A stretch of DNA of 64,000 bases from DATCRE01 sp964235605. Its GTDB lineage: Bacteria > Bacteroidota > Bacteroidia > Cytophagales > Cyclobacteriaceae. Of the stretch, positions 51,066-59,432 are shown piece by piece; the stretch's first letter is position 1, and every line of letters begins with the position of its first letter. Position numbers and translations under genes: made by a program. Location of the stretch: contig CAXSCR010000004.1 of the NCBI GenBank assembly GCA_964235605.1, forward strand, positions 112,559-176,558. Direction: 5' to 3'. Below the pieces are notes generated by a model. The model had not been told where the DNA came from, searched no databases, and saw nothing but the letters and a program-made list of their open reading frames with translations.

Positions 51066-53942
51066 ATGCAGATGAGACAATTAATAGTCAGCGTTTTTTT
51101 TCTTGTTTCAATAAGCAGCACTTTATTTTCCCAAGTGGACACAGCACACGTTTATAAAACAGGAACGCCGTTTGGAACTTTAGATATTCGTCTCGCAAAA
51201 TCAGCCACGCAATATTATTATTTGGACGAAAATAGAACTATTAGTTTCAGGGAGAGCGCGCCAGGAGTAAAAACAAACACTTTTCTTCATTTGACAAACT
51301 GGAACTCAAATGATTATAAAGAAGGTAATCTGCGAGAAAAGTCTGGAAGCAACGATAATTTTGTAATGAATTATCGCCTCTTATCACCTGTAAATTATAC
51401 GCCAAGCTATAACCCCGGTTATCCATTAATAATTATGTTGCATGGATTGGCAGAACGAGGTAACTGTTGGGACAATAAATGTTACCATGGTGAAAGAGAC
51501 TGGAACGCAAATAGTAACTCGCCATCTGCACCAGCAAACGCCGATAATCTTTTATTAAATAATGAGTTACCCCTGTTAAATGGAGGGCGTGTATATCTTG
51601 ATGCCAGAAATTTAGCAGGTGCAATGCTTCCTAATAATACAGCTTTGCCTGCTCGTGCATTTCCAGGATTTGTACTGGTTCCACAAAATCTTAACGGATG
51701 GAATTCTAATTCAGTAGCAGACGCAATTCGCCTAATAAGATTATTAGTTAAAAAATATAATATCGATCTTAACAGAATTATCATTCAAGGAATTTCTAAT
51801 GGAGGCGGAGGAGCGTTTGAAGCACTAAAGCAAGCCCCTTGGCTCTTTTGTGCTGCACTTACAATGTCACCAATAAGCGATGCTTTTGTTGTGAGCCAAG
51901 GTCAGGCTCCAAATATTGCACATATACCTTTGTGGATTTTTCAAGGTGGAAAAGATACCGGTCCTACACCAAGACAAACGGAACGTACTATAAAGGCACT
52001 GCGCGAAGCAGGGGCTAGCGTGCGTTATAGCTTGTATCCTAACCTTGGCCATGGCACTTGGAATACGGCTTATAAAGAACCTGATTTTTTTAGTTGGATA
52101 TTGAATAGAAATAAAGCAGAGATACACACCTACGCAGGTAACGATGCCATCTGTTTAACCAATAGTGAGGGCGTAAAACTTGAATTAGCGACTGGTTTTT
52201 TTAACTATCAATGGCAAAAAAATGGTGTCGTAATAACAAATGCTACGGAAGCAACTTATGTTGCAACTGAACCCGGTACTTATGCCGCACGCTTTAGCCG
52301 AGTGCCAATGCCTGCTAGTAACGAATGGACACCGTGGGCTACACCTGTTCTTGTAACGCAACAGACGCCAGCACAAGCAAGCTTGACACAACAAGGAACA
52401 GTTTTGCTTCCAGATCTGAATGGAAACAACGATGCAGTTTTAAATGTAAAAGAAAAATATGCACATTACTATTGGTATAAAAATGAGTCGTTGTTAGAAT
52501 TTGCTGGGGATCAAGCTGACACACTCCAGTCTGTAATTTTAAAACCATCAACAGGCAGTGGTAACTATACAGTAGTTACAGCAGCCTACGATAATTGCCC
52601 TAGTCCTGTTTCTGTTATAAAACATCTTTTCTTTAGCAATGAAGCTCCGGTTAATATATCAGCCCCTTCTGATTTTTCAGGTCAAGCCTTATCTAAAGGT
52701 GGTAACAAGTTAACATGGATAGATAATGCAAATAATGAAGATGGCTTCGAGATTTGGAGCCGTAAGATTATGGGTGAAAATAATTATTCACCATGGCAGT
52801 TGAGAATTTTAACAGAGGCCAACCTAACAACCTATACCGATACAGAACTTGAACCACTCGTAACATATCAATATAAAATTCGTGCTGTCAGTGATTCAGG
52901 CCGGTCTAACTATACACCTGCTGATGAAGACGAATATCTTGTCGTAACAACACCTGTTGATCAAATTAAACCAAGGGCACCGAGAAATCTAGAGGCTAAA
53001 ACAATTGCCATTAATACCATATCACTTTCGTGGGATGCTCCACTTGATTCTATGGAAATTAAACAGTATAAAATTCTTTATAACGGAAATACGGTGACGC
53101 TTAATGCAACAGAACGTACACATACTTTATTTAACCTGACTATGAATACCATTTATCATGTGGTGGTTGTGGCCGAAGACTTCGGTGATAACCTTAGCAA
53201 TGAGAGCAACACTGCAACAGCGGATACCTATTTGCATGGGTTATATTATGAGCATACTACCGGTGTATGGAATGATCTCGATGAAGTAGATTGGACTTTA
53301 GCCGAGTTTACAGGTTTTATAGATAACTTTTCACTTGACCCTAAAACTCAAGATGATTACTTTAATTTCAAATTCGATGGGTACCTCAATATCACCACAG
53401 CCGGTGCATACGTATTCAGTACCATATCAAGTGATGGTAGTCGCGTGATGCTTGATGATGTTATGGTAGTTAATAATAATGGAATGCATGATGATGTAGA
53501 AGTTGACGGGACAAGTCAAGTATTAACTTCAGGACCTAAAAGAATTACGGTTACTTTCTTTGAGTACACGGGACCAGAGTCTATTAAAGTAAAGTACAAA
53601 GGACCGGATACTAACAATGTTTGGATTGATATTCCCGATGATGCTTTAACTAGTGGTGTTAAACCAGTTCAAGACGATAAGTCCCTTTATTTTATGGTTT
53701 ATCCCAATCCTACAACAGGTAATAACATAAATTTAAAGATTCCAGTAGATGAGAGTGACCCATTGCACATTATTATACTAGACAGCATTGGCAAAATTGT
53801 TTTAGATGGAATTTTCAGCGCCTATGACCTAAATCAAGGTGTTATATTAAAAACTTCTGAAAAATTAAATGATGGTTTATATGTGATGCACGTCACACAG
53901 AAGAATCGGTCAGGTAAATTCAAAATTGCAATTAGGAACTAG
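51066..53942 (+). CDS. T9SS-secreted esterase-like protein with FN3 and PA14 domains, second of a tandem pair
   Basis: A 958-residue paralogue of the preceding gene with the same domain order: signal peptide ending TLFSQ, alpha/beta-hydrolase with Ser244 (GISNGG), Asp297 (QGGKDTGP) and His329 (LGHGTWN), Ig-like parts, two FN3 domains (APSDFSGQALSKGGNKLTW region and a second), PA14-like FNFKFDGYLNITTAGAYVF and a type A sorting end from FMVYPNPTTGNNINLK. Blocks such as IRLAKSATQYYYL are shared, yet the copies differ throughout, so the duplication is old. The start is ATG 51066, with ATG 51072 possible. Catalytic residues are intact in both copies. Confidence 0.85.
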   Translation: MQMRQLIVSVFFLVSISSTLFSQVDTAHVYKTGTPFGTLDIRLAKSATQYYYLDENRTISFRESAPGVKTNTFLHLTNWNSNDYKEGNLREKSGSNDNFVMNYRLLSPVNYTPSYNPGYPLIIMLHGLAERGNCWDNKCYHGERDWNANSNSPSAPANADNLLLNNELPLLNGGRVYLDARNLAGAMLPNNTALPARAFPGFVLVPQNLNGWNSNSVADAIRLIRLLVKKYNIDLNRIIIQGISNGGGGAFEALKQAPWLFCAALTMSPISDAFVVSQGQAPNIAHIPLWIFQGGKDTGPTPRQTERTIKALREAGASVRYSLYPNLGHGTWNTAYKEPDFFSWILNRNKAEIHTYAGNDAICLTNSEGVKLELATGFFNYQWQKNGVVITNATEATYVATEPGTYAARFSRVPMPASNEWTPWATPVLVTQQTPAQASLTQQGTVLLPDLNGNNDAVLNVKEKYAHYYWYKNESLLEFAGDQADTLQSVILKPSTGSGNYTVVTAAYDNCPSPVSVIKHLFFSNEAPVNISAPSDFSGQALSKGGNKLTWIDNANNEDGFEIWSRKIMGENNYSPWQLRILTEANLTTYTDTELEPLVTYQYKIRAVSDSGRSNYTPADEDEYLVVTTPVDQIKPRAPRNLEAKTIAINTISLSWDAPLDSMEIKQYKILYNGNTVTLNATERTHTLFNLTMNTIYHVVVVAEDFGDNLSNESNTATADTYLHGLYYEHTTGVWNDLDEVDWTLAEFTGFIDNFSLDPKTQDDYFNFKFDGYLNITTAGAYVFSTISSDGSRVMLDDVMVVNNNGMHDDVEVDGTSQVLTSGPKRITVTFFEYTGPESIKVKYKGPDTNNVWIDIPDDALTSGVKPVQDDKSLYFMVYPNPTTGNNINLKIPVDESDPLHIIILDSIGKIVLDGIFSAYDLNQGVILKTSEKLNDGLYVMHVTQKNRSGKFKIAIRN

Positions 53943-54001
53943 TTGGTTATTTTGACTGTAGGTCTTTTGATTGACAACGCCTTTTAATCCCGACTGATGA
54001 T

Positions 54002-54970
54002 ATGACTAACCAAACACTTGACCAATTATTGGGTATTGATTATCCAATAATGATGGCTCCTATGTTTTTGATTTCAAATACAAAAATGGTTAAGGCTGCA
54101 TTAGCAAATGGTATATCCGCTGCGTTTCCGGCGTTGAATTATCGAACTGATTTGGAGTTGCGTGAAGCGATTACTGAAATAAAGTCTTTCTCAAATAAGC
54201 CCTTCGGCGTTAACTTGATTGTAAACCAATCAAACCCACGCTATAAAACTCAACTTAAAACCTTATTGGAATTAAAAGTGGCATACATTATAACTTCGTT
54301 AGGAAGTCCTAAAGAGGTTATTGAAAAATGTAAGCCTTTGGGTATAAAAGTATTTTGTGATGTGGTAGACTTGAAGTATGCGCTAAAGGTGGAAGCATTA
54401 GGTGCAGATGCCCTTATAGCAGTTAATTCAAGAGCAGGCGGGCACGCAGGTAATTTGTCACCGAAAGATTTAATTACGTTGTTAAAGGCTAATTGCAGGC
54501 TACCTATCATCTCTGCAGGAGGTATTGCAAAGGGTGCAGATCTTAGAGATGCTTTAAACTGGGGTGCTTCTGGCGCCTCGATAGGCACTATCTTCATAGC
54601 ATGCAAAGAAGCTGATATATCGGCAGAATACAAACAAGCCATGGTAGATTATGGTGAAAAGGATATTGTGATGACTAATAAATTATCAGGATCTCCACTT
54701 ACTGTAATTAACACGCCCTACGTTCAACAACTGGGTACGAAAGCCAATTTGTTAGAGTGGATTTTAAATAATAATAAAACACTAAAAAAATACGCCAAGA
54801 TGATCATAGCAATGCGTGGAATGAAAAAAGTTGAACGTGCTGCATTTGGCGCTACTTATAAAACCGTGTGGTGCGCAGGCCCATCGATCGAATATGTTGA
54901 AAGTATCAGACCCATAAAGGATATCATCCAAAGTCTAGTAAGTGAATTTGATAGTATAAGTAAAAACTAA
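54002..54970 (+). CDS. Nitronate monooxygenase (2-nitropropane dioxygenase family)
   Basis: A 322-residue FMN-dependent TIM-barrel protein. It begins LLGIDYPIMMAPMFLISN, where the family binds FMN, and has NSRAGGHAGNLSPKDL, RLPIISAGGIAKGADLRDALNWGASGASIGTIF and a C-terminal helical part. The AGGHAG segment is the conserved region with the catalytic histidine, and the AGGIA and GASG motifs bind the FMN phosphate. The enzyme oxidises alkyl nitronates; homologues also include enoyl-ACP reductase FabK-like proteins, so the true substrate is uncertain. It starts about 60 nt after the second esterase-like gene and is probably its own unit. Confidence 0.87.
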   Translation: MTNQTLDQLLGIDYPIMMAPMFLISNTKMVKAALANGISAAFPALNYRTDLELREAITEIKSFSNKPFGVNLIVNQSNPRYKTQLKTLLELKVAYIITSLGSPKEVIEKCKPLGIKVFCDVVDLKYALKVEALGADALIAVNSRAGGHAGNLSPKDLITLLKANCRLPIISAGGIAKGADLRDALNWGASGASIGTIFIACKEADISAEYKQAMVDYGEKDIVMTNKLSGSPLTVINTPYVQQLGTKANLLEWILNNNKTLKKYAKMIIAMRGMKKVERAAFGATYKTVWCAGPSIEYVESIRPIKDIIQSLVSEFDSISKN

Positions 54971-55042
54971 CTAATTTTATATCAGGCTATGATTTTTTAG
55001 GCATGAGTTTTTATTCACATCCCATATTTAAACAGTATAACT

Positions 55043-55432
55043 ATGAATAATCAATTGGTCTGGCTCTTTACTTTAGCTATTCCAATTGCTAGCATAGCAT
55101 GGACTGTTACACACGAAGAAATATTTTCTGAACCAAGAAATTTCTGCCTTGACAAATCAAAAAATAGCAAAAGGCTATTAACTAGAAAGTTCTTCTACCT
55201 TTTTACGTGTGAGTATTGCTTTAGTCATTACGTAACAGTTTTGATGTTGTTTATTACTGAATATAAATTATTATTGCCTGGCTGGCGCGGTTATCTAATT
55301 GCAGGTTTTGCGCTTGTATGGATTGCCAATATCTATATGAGTTTATATGCGTTTCTTCGCGTAGATATAAAGAAAGAAAGAATAATCACCAAACAAGAAG
55401 AGAAAAAAATAGAAGCATACAAAACCGACTGA
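55043..55432 (+). CDS. Small membrane protein with CxxCxxH motif, unknown function
   Basis: A 129-residue protein with three likely hydrophobic helices: the N-terminal LVWLFTLAIPIASIAWTV, VTVLMLFITEY and LIAGFALVWIANIYMSL. Between the first two is RKFFYLFTCEYCFSHYV, a Cys-x2-Cys-x2-His motif at the membrane edge that could bind metal. The C-terminus is charged (KKERIITKQEEKKIEAYK). I recognise similarity to small DUF1360-like membrane proteins in the CEYC pattern, but not firmly. It starts 72 nt after the nitronate monooxygenase gene. Confidence 0.65.
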   Translation: MNNQLVWLFTLAIPIASIAWTVTHEEIFSEPRNFCLDKSKNSKRLLTRKFFYLFTCEYCFSHYVTVLMLFITEYKLLLPGWRGYLIAGFALVWIANIYMSLYAFLRVDIKKERIITKQEEKKIEAYKTD

Positions 55433-55447
55433 TAAGCAGTGGATTTA

Positions 55448-55558
55448 TTAATGAGCCCACGTAAATGTTGTTTCGTTTTTTAAGGCTGTAAGATTCCCGG
55501 GCATAAGTTCACTTGATTTCATAAGAGTAAGCTTCATCTGATCTCTCAATTGATTTTT
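55448..55558 (-). pseudogene. Possible short coding relic, family unknown
   Basis: Within the 340-nt gap between two small genes, the minus strand holds a 36-codon open frame between stops (RDQMKLTLMKSSELMPGN, then ALKNETTFTWAH and a stop) whose composition looks protein-like. The neighbouring frame upstream also reads coherently (VSTPIEKSIERSDEAYSY). It may be the end of a lost gene, but I cannot name the family. The rest of the gap holds only the promoter of the next gene. Confidence 0.25.
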
Positions 55559-55721
55559 CTATTGGTGTGGACACTATCAAAGCGATATTATAATAAGGTA
55601 TATAGCTAACCTCCATTATTTGTACTCCCTGTTCTCACAATACGCAATTGCCGCTTAAAGGAAATAATAGGTACAGTATTATAAAATAAGCTATGTAAGA
55701 ATTTGAGACTTTATGGTAAAG

Positions 55722-55748
55722 TTGATCAGAGGGCATATCCTATGTTTG
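55722..55748 (+). promoter_or_regulatory. Promoter TTG-N16-TATGTTTG before the first small coiled-coil protein
   Basis: TTG at 55722-55724 and TATGTTTG at 55741-55748 match the Bacteroidota promoter pattern closely. The start codon at 55775 lies 26 nt after the -7 box, which leaves room for a short leader and favours that ATG over the one at 55763. Confidence 0.55.
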
Positions 55749-55774
55749 TAATATAAAAAACAATGAAAAGCCAC

Positions 55775-55945
55775 ATGAACTTTGATGGTTTATCTCCAGA
55801 ACAAAAGAGACTGATTTTCGATCTAAGTAAAAGGATCGAGATGTTAGAATCACATTTGAAAAGACTTCAATCTAATCTTGTAAAGATAGATCGCGTATTG
55901 CCCTCTGATTTGGCTAGGAATATGACAGATTTGAATCTCAATTAA
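55775..55945 (+). CDS. Small coiled-coil protein, 56 residues, first of a tandem pair
   Basis: An ATG at 55763 is possible, but the one at 55775 gives 56 residues, beginning MNFDGLSPEQKRLIFDL, that align end to end with the 56-residue product of the gene at 56167. The body is amphipathic helix (KRIEMLESHLKRLQSNL) with a heptad-like pattern, ending MTDLNLN. No signal peptide or membrane segment is present; a cytoplasmic oligomer or adaptor is plausible. The function is unknown. A TAnnTTTG promoter lies 26 nt upstream of the chosen start and a hairpin terminator follows. Confidence 0.68.
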   Translation: MNFDGLSPEQKRLIFDLSKRIEMLESHLKRLQSNLVKIDRVLPSDLARNMTDLNLN

Positions 55946-55997
55946 TTATATAAATAAAATGTCTTAAAAAACATTATTCATATTTCAAGTTCCCCAT

Positions 55998-56036
55998 TGG
56001 CACCAGTTTAGAAGTTTTAGACTGGTGTCATTTTTT
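55998..56036 (+). terminator. Rho-independent terminator after the first small coiled-coil gene
   Basis: TGGCACCAGTTTA pairs with TAGACTGGTGTCA (two G-T wobbles) around an about seven-base loop and is followed by six T. It separates the two paralogous small genes into independent transcripts. Confidence 0.85.
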
Positions 56037-56131
56037 AAAAATATGAAAATTGATTTGAATTATTAGTGATAAAAATATAATTGATGTAATAAAACAGTTT
56101 TCTTAGGTAAAGGGGAGAGGTTACCTACGAT

Positions 56132-56139
56132 TATATTTG
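56132..56139 (+). promoter_or_regulatory. TATATTTG -7 element before the second small coiled-coil gene
   Basis: A perfect TAnnTTTG box lies 27 nt before ATG 56167, almost the same distance as for the paralogue (26 nt). No TTG -33 element is seen at the usual spacing, so an activator or weak basal activity is possible. Confidence 0.4.
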
Positions 56140-56166
56140 AGGAATCCATAAACAAACATTCGCCTT

Positions 56167-56337
56167 ATGAATTTTAATGGTCTAACATCAGAAGAAAAAA
56201 AATTGATACTCGATCTTTGTAAAAGAGTTGAGGTTTGGGAATTAAATCTTAAACGTCTCCAAGATAAAATTGTTAGGATAGATCAGAAAGTTATTAGTAA
56301 TGTAGCTAAATCCATGAATCACATTAATTTAAATTAA
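56167..56337 (+). CDS. Small coiled-coil protein, 56 residues, second of a tandem pair
   Basis: A 56-codon gene shorter than usual annotation cut-offs. The product starts MNFNGLTSEEKKLILDLCK and ends MNHINLN. It matches the product of 55775-55945 along its whole length (MNF-GL, K-LI-DL-KR-E, LKRLQ, K-RID, NLN in both), so both are real and arose by duplication. Like its partner it is one amphipathic helix with leucine spacing suggesting a coiled coil. It has a TATATTTG element 27 nt upstream. Function unknown. Confidence 0.7.
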   Translation: MNFNGLTSEEKKLILDLCKRVEVWELNLKRLQDKIVRIDQKVISNVAKSMNHINLN

Positions 56338-56435
56338 CCAACTGCTACAATCAGTCATGTTTTGAAGCCCTTCAATCAAATCATCGTACACTCATGGAAT
56401 GGTTTTTAATATAACCAGGTATACCTAATATCGCT

Positions 56436-56690
56436 ATGAGTTTTTCTATAATCCAACGAATTGATGAGAAAATAAGTAAATATCAAGAAGAATATAAAGG
56501 ACAAATGCCTTTATATTTAATTGTTTCTACGGAAGATGCAGATGCATTATATGGCGAGATCAGAAGAATGGACGGCCATTCAGTAGATGTATTAGTAACT
56601 TCATACAAAGACATTAAAGTAGTTACCCACGATAGCTTGAATGCAGGTGAGGTTCGCCTAACCAATGAATTGCCCGAAACTGGTTCTTAA
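56436..56690 (+). CDS. Small hypothetical protein, 84 residues
   Basis: The product starts MSFSIIQRIDEKISKYQEEY and has a compact alpha/beta look, with PLYLIVSTEDADALYGEIRR and a VDVLVTSYKDIKVV strand pair and an acidic end. There is no signal peptide. It is probably cytoplasmic and resembles nothing I can name. It starts about 98 nt after the second coiled-coil gene on the same strand, so it may be on the same message. The opposite-strand frame over the same bases has poorer composition and is rejected. Confidence 0.6.
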   Translation: MSFSIIQRIDEKISKYQEEYKGQMPLYLIVSTEDADALYGEIRRMDGHSVDVLVTSYKDIKVVTHDSLNAGEVRLTNELPETGS

Positions 56691-56910
56691 TTTAATACTT
56701 CAGTGTCTGCATTCATCAAAGTGCGCACCATATATCGTGTCTTTTGTTGATTTTCGCTATAAATTAAGGTCAAGCAAAAATATTTTTTAGATACTTTAAT
56801 CGTGCTCAATTAAGCCCGATCTATAGTAGCAAGATTCTATTGCCAAGGTAAACGGACTACCATGGTTTTACCTAATATTCAATATTGATCAGCTTAAACA
56901 ACAACATTAA

Positions 56911-56943
56911 AAAGGCCGGCCACAAATTTGTGACTGGCCTTCC
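56911..56943 (-). terminator. Rho-independent terminator of the DUF4114-type lipoprotein gene
   Basis: Read on the minus strand, AAGGCCAGTCACAAATTTG is followed by its near complement ending GGCCGGCCTT and a run of T. The stem, with a small internal mismatch, lies 20 nt after the stop codon at 56963. Confidence 0.8.
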
Positions 56944-56962
56944 TTATAAAACTAAAAACTAA

Positions 56963-57727
56963 CTAAGATGGATTTTTTGCATTATCAAAAGTTACCATCG
57001 TTGACAGATTGAAGTTTACTGTTTCAAGTTGCTTATTGTTGTCAGAAATAGTAAAGATAACGTCGTTAAAATCGTAATCACTTGGTGATCCAGTACCGCT
57101 AACACCACCCAGTAAAGGTTTATCTTCAAAGGCCATTACAATATCAGCACATTTACCTTCTTTAAATAAGATATGTTGTTGAAGTCCGTTTAAATTATAG
57201 CTTGGATCTGTAAAATTTATTGTCTTTTTAAAATTCACATATGGATATTCCCAACCGCGAATAACCAAAAAGAATCCGATTACGGTTCCGGCCTTAAACT
57301 CTTCAGTTCCCAATTGAAGCATATCTCCTTCTTTTAATATAGGTTCAGAAACGTTAGGAAATAATACATTCAACTTTAACGATCCACTATTAGATGGAGC
57401 GCCATCTTTTTCATTATAGGTGTAATAACCTAAGGAATTTTCAAAACCGGCACCTTCAGAAATAAAGGTTATAAACACTTTACTATCATGTGTTAGCACA
57501 ATATTCTTTTGAGCTTCTGCAGTAAATAGCTGTGGATATTCTGTTTGATTATTTTTATGTTCAAAAAACATATCCATAATGCTCATATACAGTGTTGAAC
57601 ATGGCTTAGATGGCGCTATCAATTCAGGGGTTTCTTCATGTTCTTCTTTTCCTCTATCTTTTATTTCATCCTTATGGCAAGCAGAAAGGATTGTTACAAG
57701 AAAAACAATTAAGTATTTTAGTTTCAT
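56963..57727 (-). CDS. Lipoprotein with DUF4114-like domain
   Basis: A 254-residue protein with a lipoprotein signal (MKLKYLIVFLVTILSAC, Cys17), an acidic linker (EEHEETPEL) and a C-terminal domain containing GSPSDYDFNDVIFTISDN, the typical DxDxND core of DUF4114/LruC-type domains, which probably binds calcium. The middle part (GAGFENSLGYYTYNEKDG, GTVIGFFLVIRGW) also fits that family. It is likely attached to the outer membrane and exposed on the cell surface; its role is unknown. It is a single gene with its own terminator, with long non-coding DNA upstream. Confidence 0.8.
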   Translation of the reverse strand: MKLKYLIVFLVTILSACHKDEIKDRGKEEHEETPELIAPSKPCSTLYMSIMDMFFEHKNNQTEYPQLFTAEAQKNIVLTHDSKVFITFISEGAGFENSLGYYTYNEKDGAPSNSGSLKLNVLFPNVSEPILKEGDMLQLGTEEFKAGTVIGFFLVIRGWEYPYVNFKKTINFTDPSYNLNGLQQHILFKEGKCADIVMAFEDKPLLGGVSGTGSPSDYDFNDVIFTISDNNKQLETVNFNLSTMVTFDNAKNPS

Positions 57728-57991
57728 AATATTGACGGATTATTAAGTTTCAATCACTTGAGTAAAAAAGCCATGCCACACCTTATGCATTATCCGATAT
57801 TTTTATAAAAAGTTTGAAAACCTGCTATTGGACTAAAAAAACAGATATTATCTTATCCTTATAGCATAAATAATTTGACAGAACGTTAAAGATGATCATC
57901 GATTAATACATTGTCATTTGTCAGTGCCCTTTTATGTAGTGTTTCTTGAAGCTCTTATGCACATGATTGCGAACTAGTTTGTGCTATGGGT

Positions 57992-58578
57992 ATTCGAGAT
58001 GAGCTTATTATATGCTGTACCTACTACTTGGCATTTGGTTATGTGGATCATCCTCCCCTCTCGGTTTTCTATTGAAAATAAGTATTTACATATTTGGTGA
58101 TTATTATTCGCAATTGGATTTACCTACTTAACCTGGCATAAACCGTTTTTTTAACTTGACTTATAACAAAGAAACTAGCGGGAAATTTTGCACAGTTCCT
58201 GCCGGTATATCTTCCTTTCTTTGACTCAATTTCGCTAACAAGTTCTATTCCATGAACGCGTTTGAAATCCTTAAATTGGCCGCTTCCAGTTATATGTGGG
58301 GCAATTGATTTTTTCGGTACCCAATTAGATTTGCCAGATGCCATCGGATCACACAATAATTATTGGATTTGGGGACCCAGAAATGCTTCGGGTGAGGTCA
58401 TGGTTATACTTGGTGGCGATGTCGAAGATCTATCTAGGCGATTTGGGAAGTAAAAAAAGTTAGCACAGTATATACGCGCTATTGTATGACTTACAAAAAT
58501 AATGTGCCCATCTTCGTCTGTCATAAATTAAAAATCCTAGCTGATAAGCTTTGGCCAGAAACAAAGCATTTTGAATAA
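57992..58578 (+). pseudogene. Internally deleted GT39 (ArnT/PMT-like) glycosyltransferase relic
   Basis: Three separated frames together match the two ends of a GT39 membrane glycosyltransferase. At 57992-58070 is YYLAFGYVDHPPLSV, the conserved N-terminal DE...YVDHPPL region. At 58300-58452 is AIDFFGTQLDLPDAIGSH followed by NNYWIWGPRNASGEVMVILGG. At about 58453-58578 is RYCMTYKNNVPIFVCHK and LWPETKHFE to a stop. Complete proteins have about 500 residues; here the membrane core, several hundred residues, is missing and frameshifts remain. The relic lies in the 900-nt gap between a lipoprotein gene and the yhhQ gene. Confidence 0.75.
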
Positions 58579-58652
58579 AATGCTATAGAGCAGTGGGGGA
58601 GATGATTCAAAATTTCAATATCACTAATGAAATATCTAAGCGGGAATGATAT

Positions 58653-59399
58653 TTAAACGCTAACCTTTTCTTTGTCTAAGTATTTATCAATCAGTGAATG
58701 TCCTAGGTAAACGATTGGTGTAAGCGCAACAGCTACTAAAAATTTATATATATAATTGGTGATACCAATCGCCAGTATCTGCTTATTTGAAAAAATACCT
58801 GAGAATGCTATAAAAAGAACTAAAAAACTATCAATGAATTGAGAAACCAATGTTGAGCCGGTAGCTCTAAGCCAAAGCATTTTTCCGCCGGTAAAGTGCT
58901 TCAGTTTTTGAAATACATAGACGTCTACTAACTGTCCAATTAAGAATGCTGTTAGGGATCCTATGATGATGCGCTGTCCTTGACCAAACAGTTTTCCAAA
59001 AGCAAAATTAATGTCGAAGTAATTACCATTGGCATCTTTGTTATTGGCATCTAGCCACCAACCGGCTGGAGGCAATTTAATAGTTAGAAAAATAATTATG
59101 AAGGCATACGCAATTAAGCCAGCAGTAATGTAACTAATACGTCTTACACCTTTATGTCCAAAGTATTCATTAATCAAATCGGTAGTAATAAAAACGATTG
59201 GCCAGATCACTACACCTGCCGTTAAATTGAAGTCCATTACAAAACCTAGAATATTAAGATGGGCAGGATTAACGCCAAGTGTCGCTTCGGCAGAAAATAT
59301 TTTTACGCCAATCATCTCTGCTAAAATTGCATTCGTAATAAATATTCCACAGAGGATTATAAATACGTTATTCCTTTTTTGTTCAAGGGGTAATTCCAT
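58653..59399 (-). CDS. yhhQ: Queuosine precursor transporter, YhhQ (VUT) family
   Basis: A 248-residue protein with about six hydrophobic helices. Family markers include ITTDLINEYFGHKGVRR, AFLIGQLVDVYVFQKLKHFTGGKMLWLRATGSTLVSQFIDSF and the final NYIYKFLVAVALTPI, which match the VUT/YhhQ family that imports preQ0 or preQ1, the precursor of queuosine in tRNA. The protein is slightly longer than E. coli YhhQ because of the insert around PPAGWWLDANNKDANGNYFD, which is also common in Bacteroidota. It lies 33 nt downstream of the RNase Z gene on the same strand. Confidence 0.9.
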   Translation of the reverse strand: MELPLEQKRNNVFIILCGIFITNAILAEMIGVKIFSAEATLGVNPAHLNILGFVMDFNLTAGVVIWPIVFITTDLINEYFGHKGVRRISYITAGLIAYAFIIIFLTIKLPPAGWWLDANNKDANGNYFDINFAFGKLFGQGQRIIIGSLTAFLIGQLVDVYVFQKLKHFTGGKMLWLRATGSTLVSQFIDSFLVLFIAFSGIFSNKQILAIGITNYIYKFLVAVALTPIVYLGHSLIDKYLDKEKVSV

Positions 59400-59432
59400 C
59401 AGTTTAATAATTAACCATTACTCCATAATTAA

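Noticed and set aside
58120..58356. 78-codon minus-strand open frame
   Set aside because: Its first part is antisense to the GT39 relic and the rest matches nothing I know; the plus-strand frames give recognisable GT39 blocks instead.
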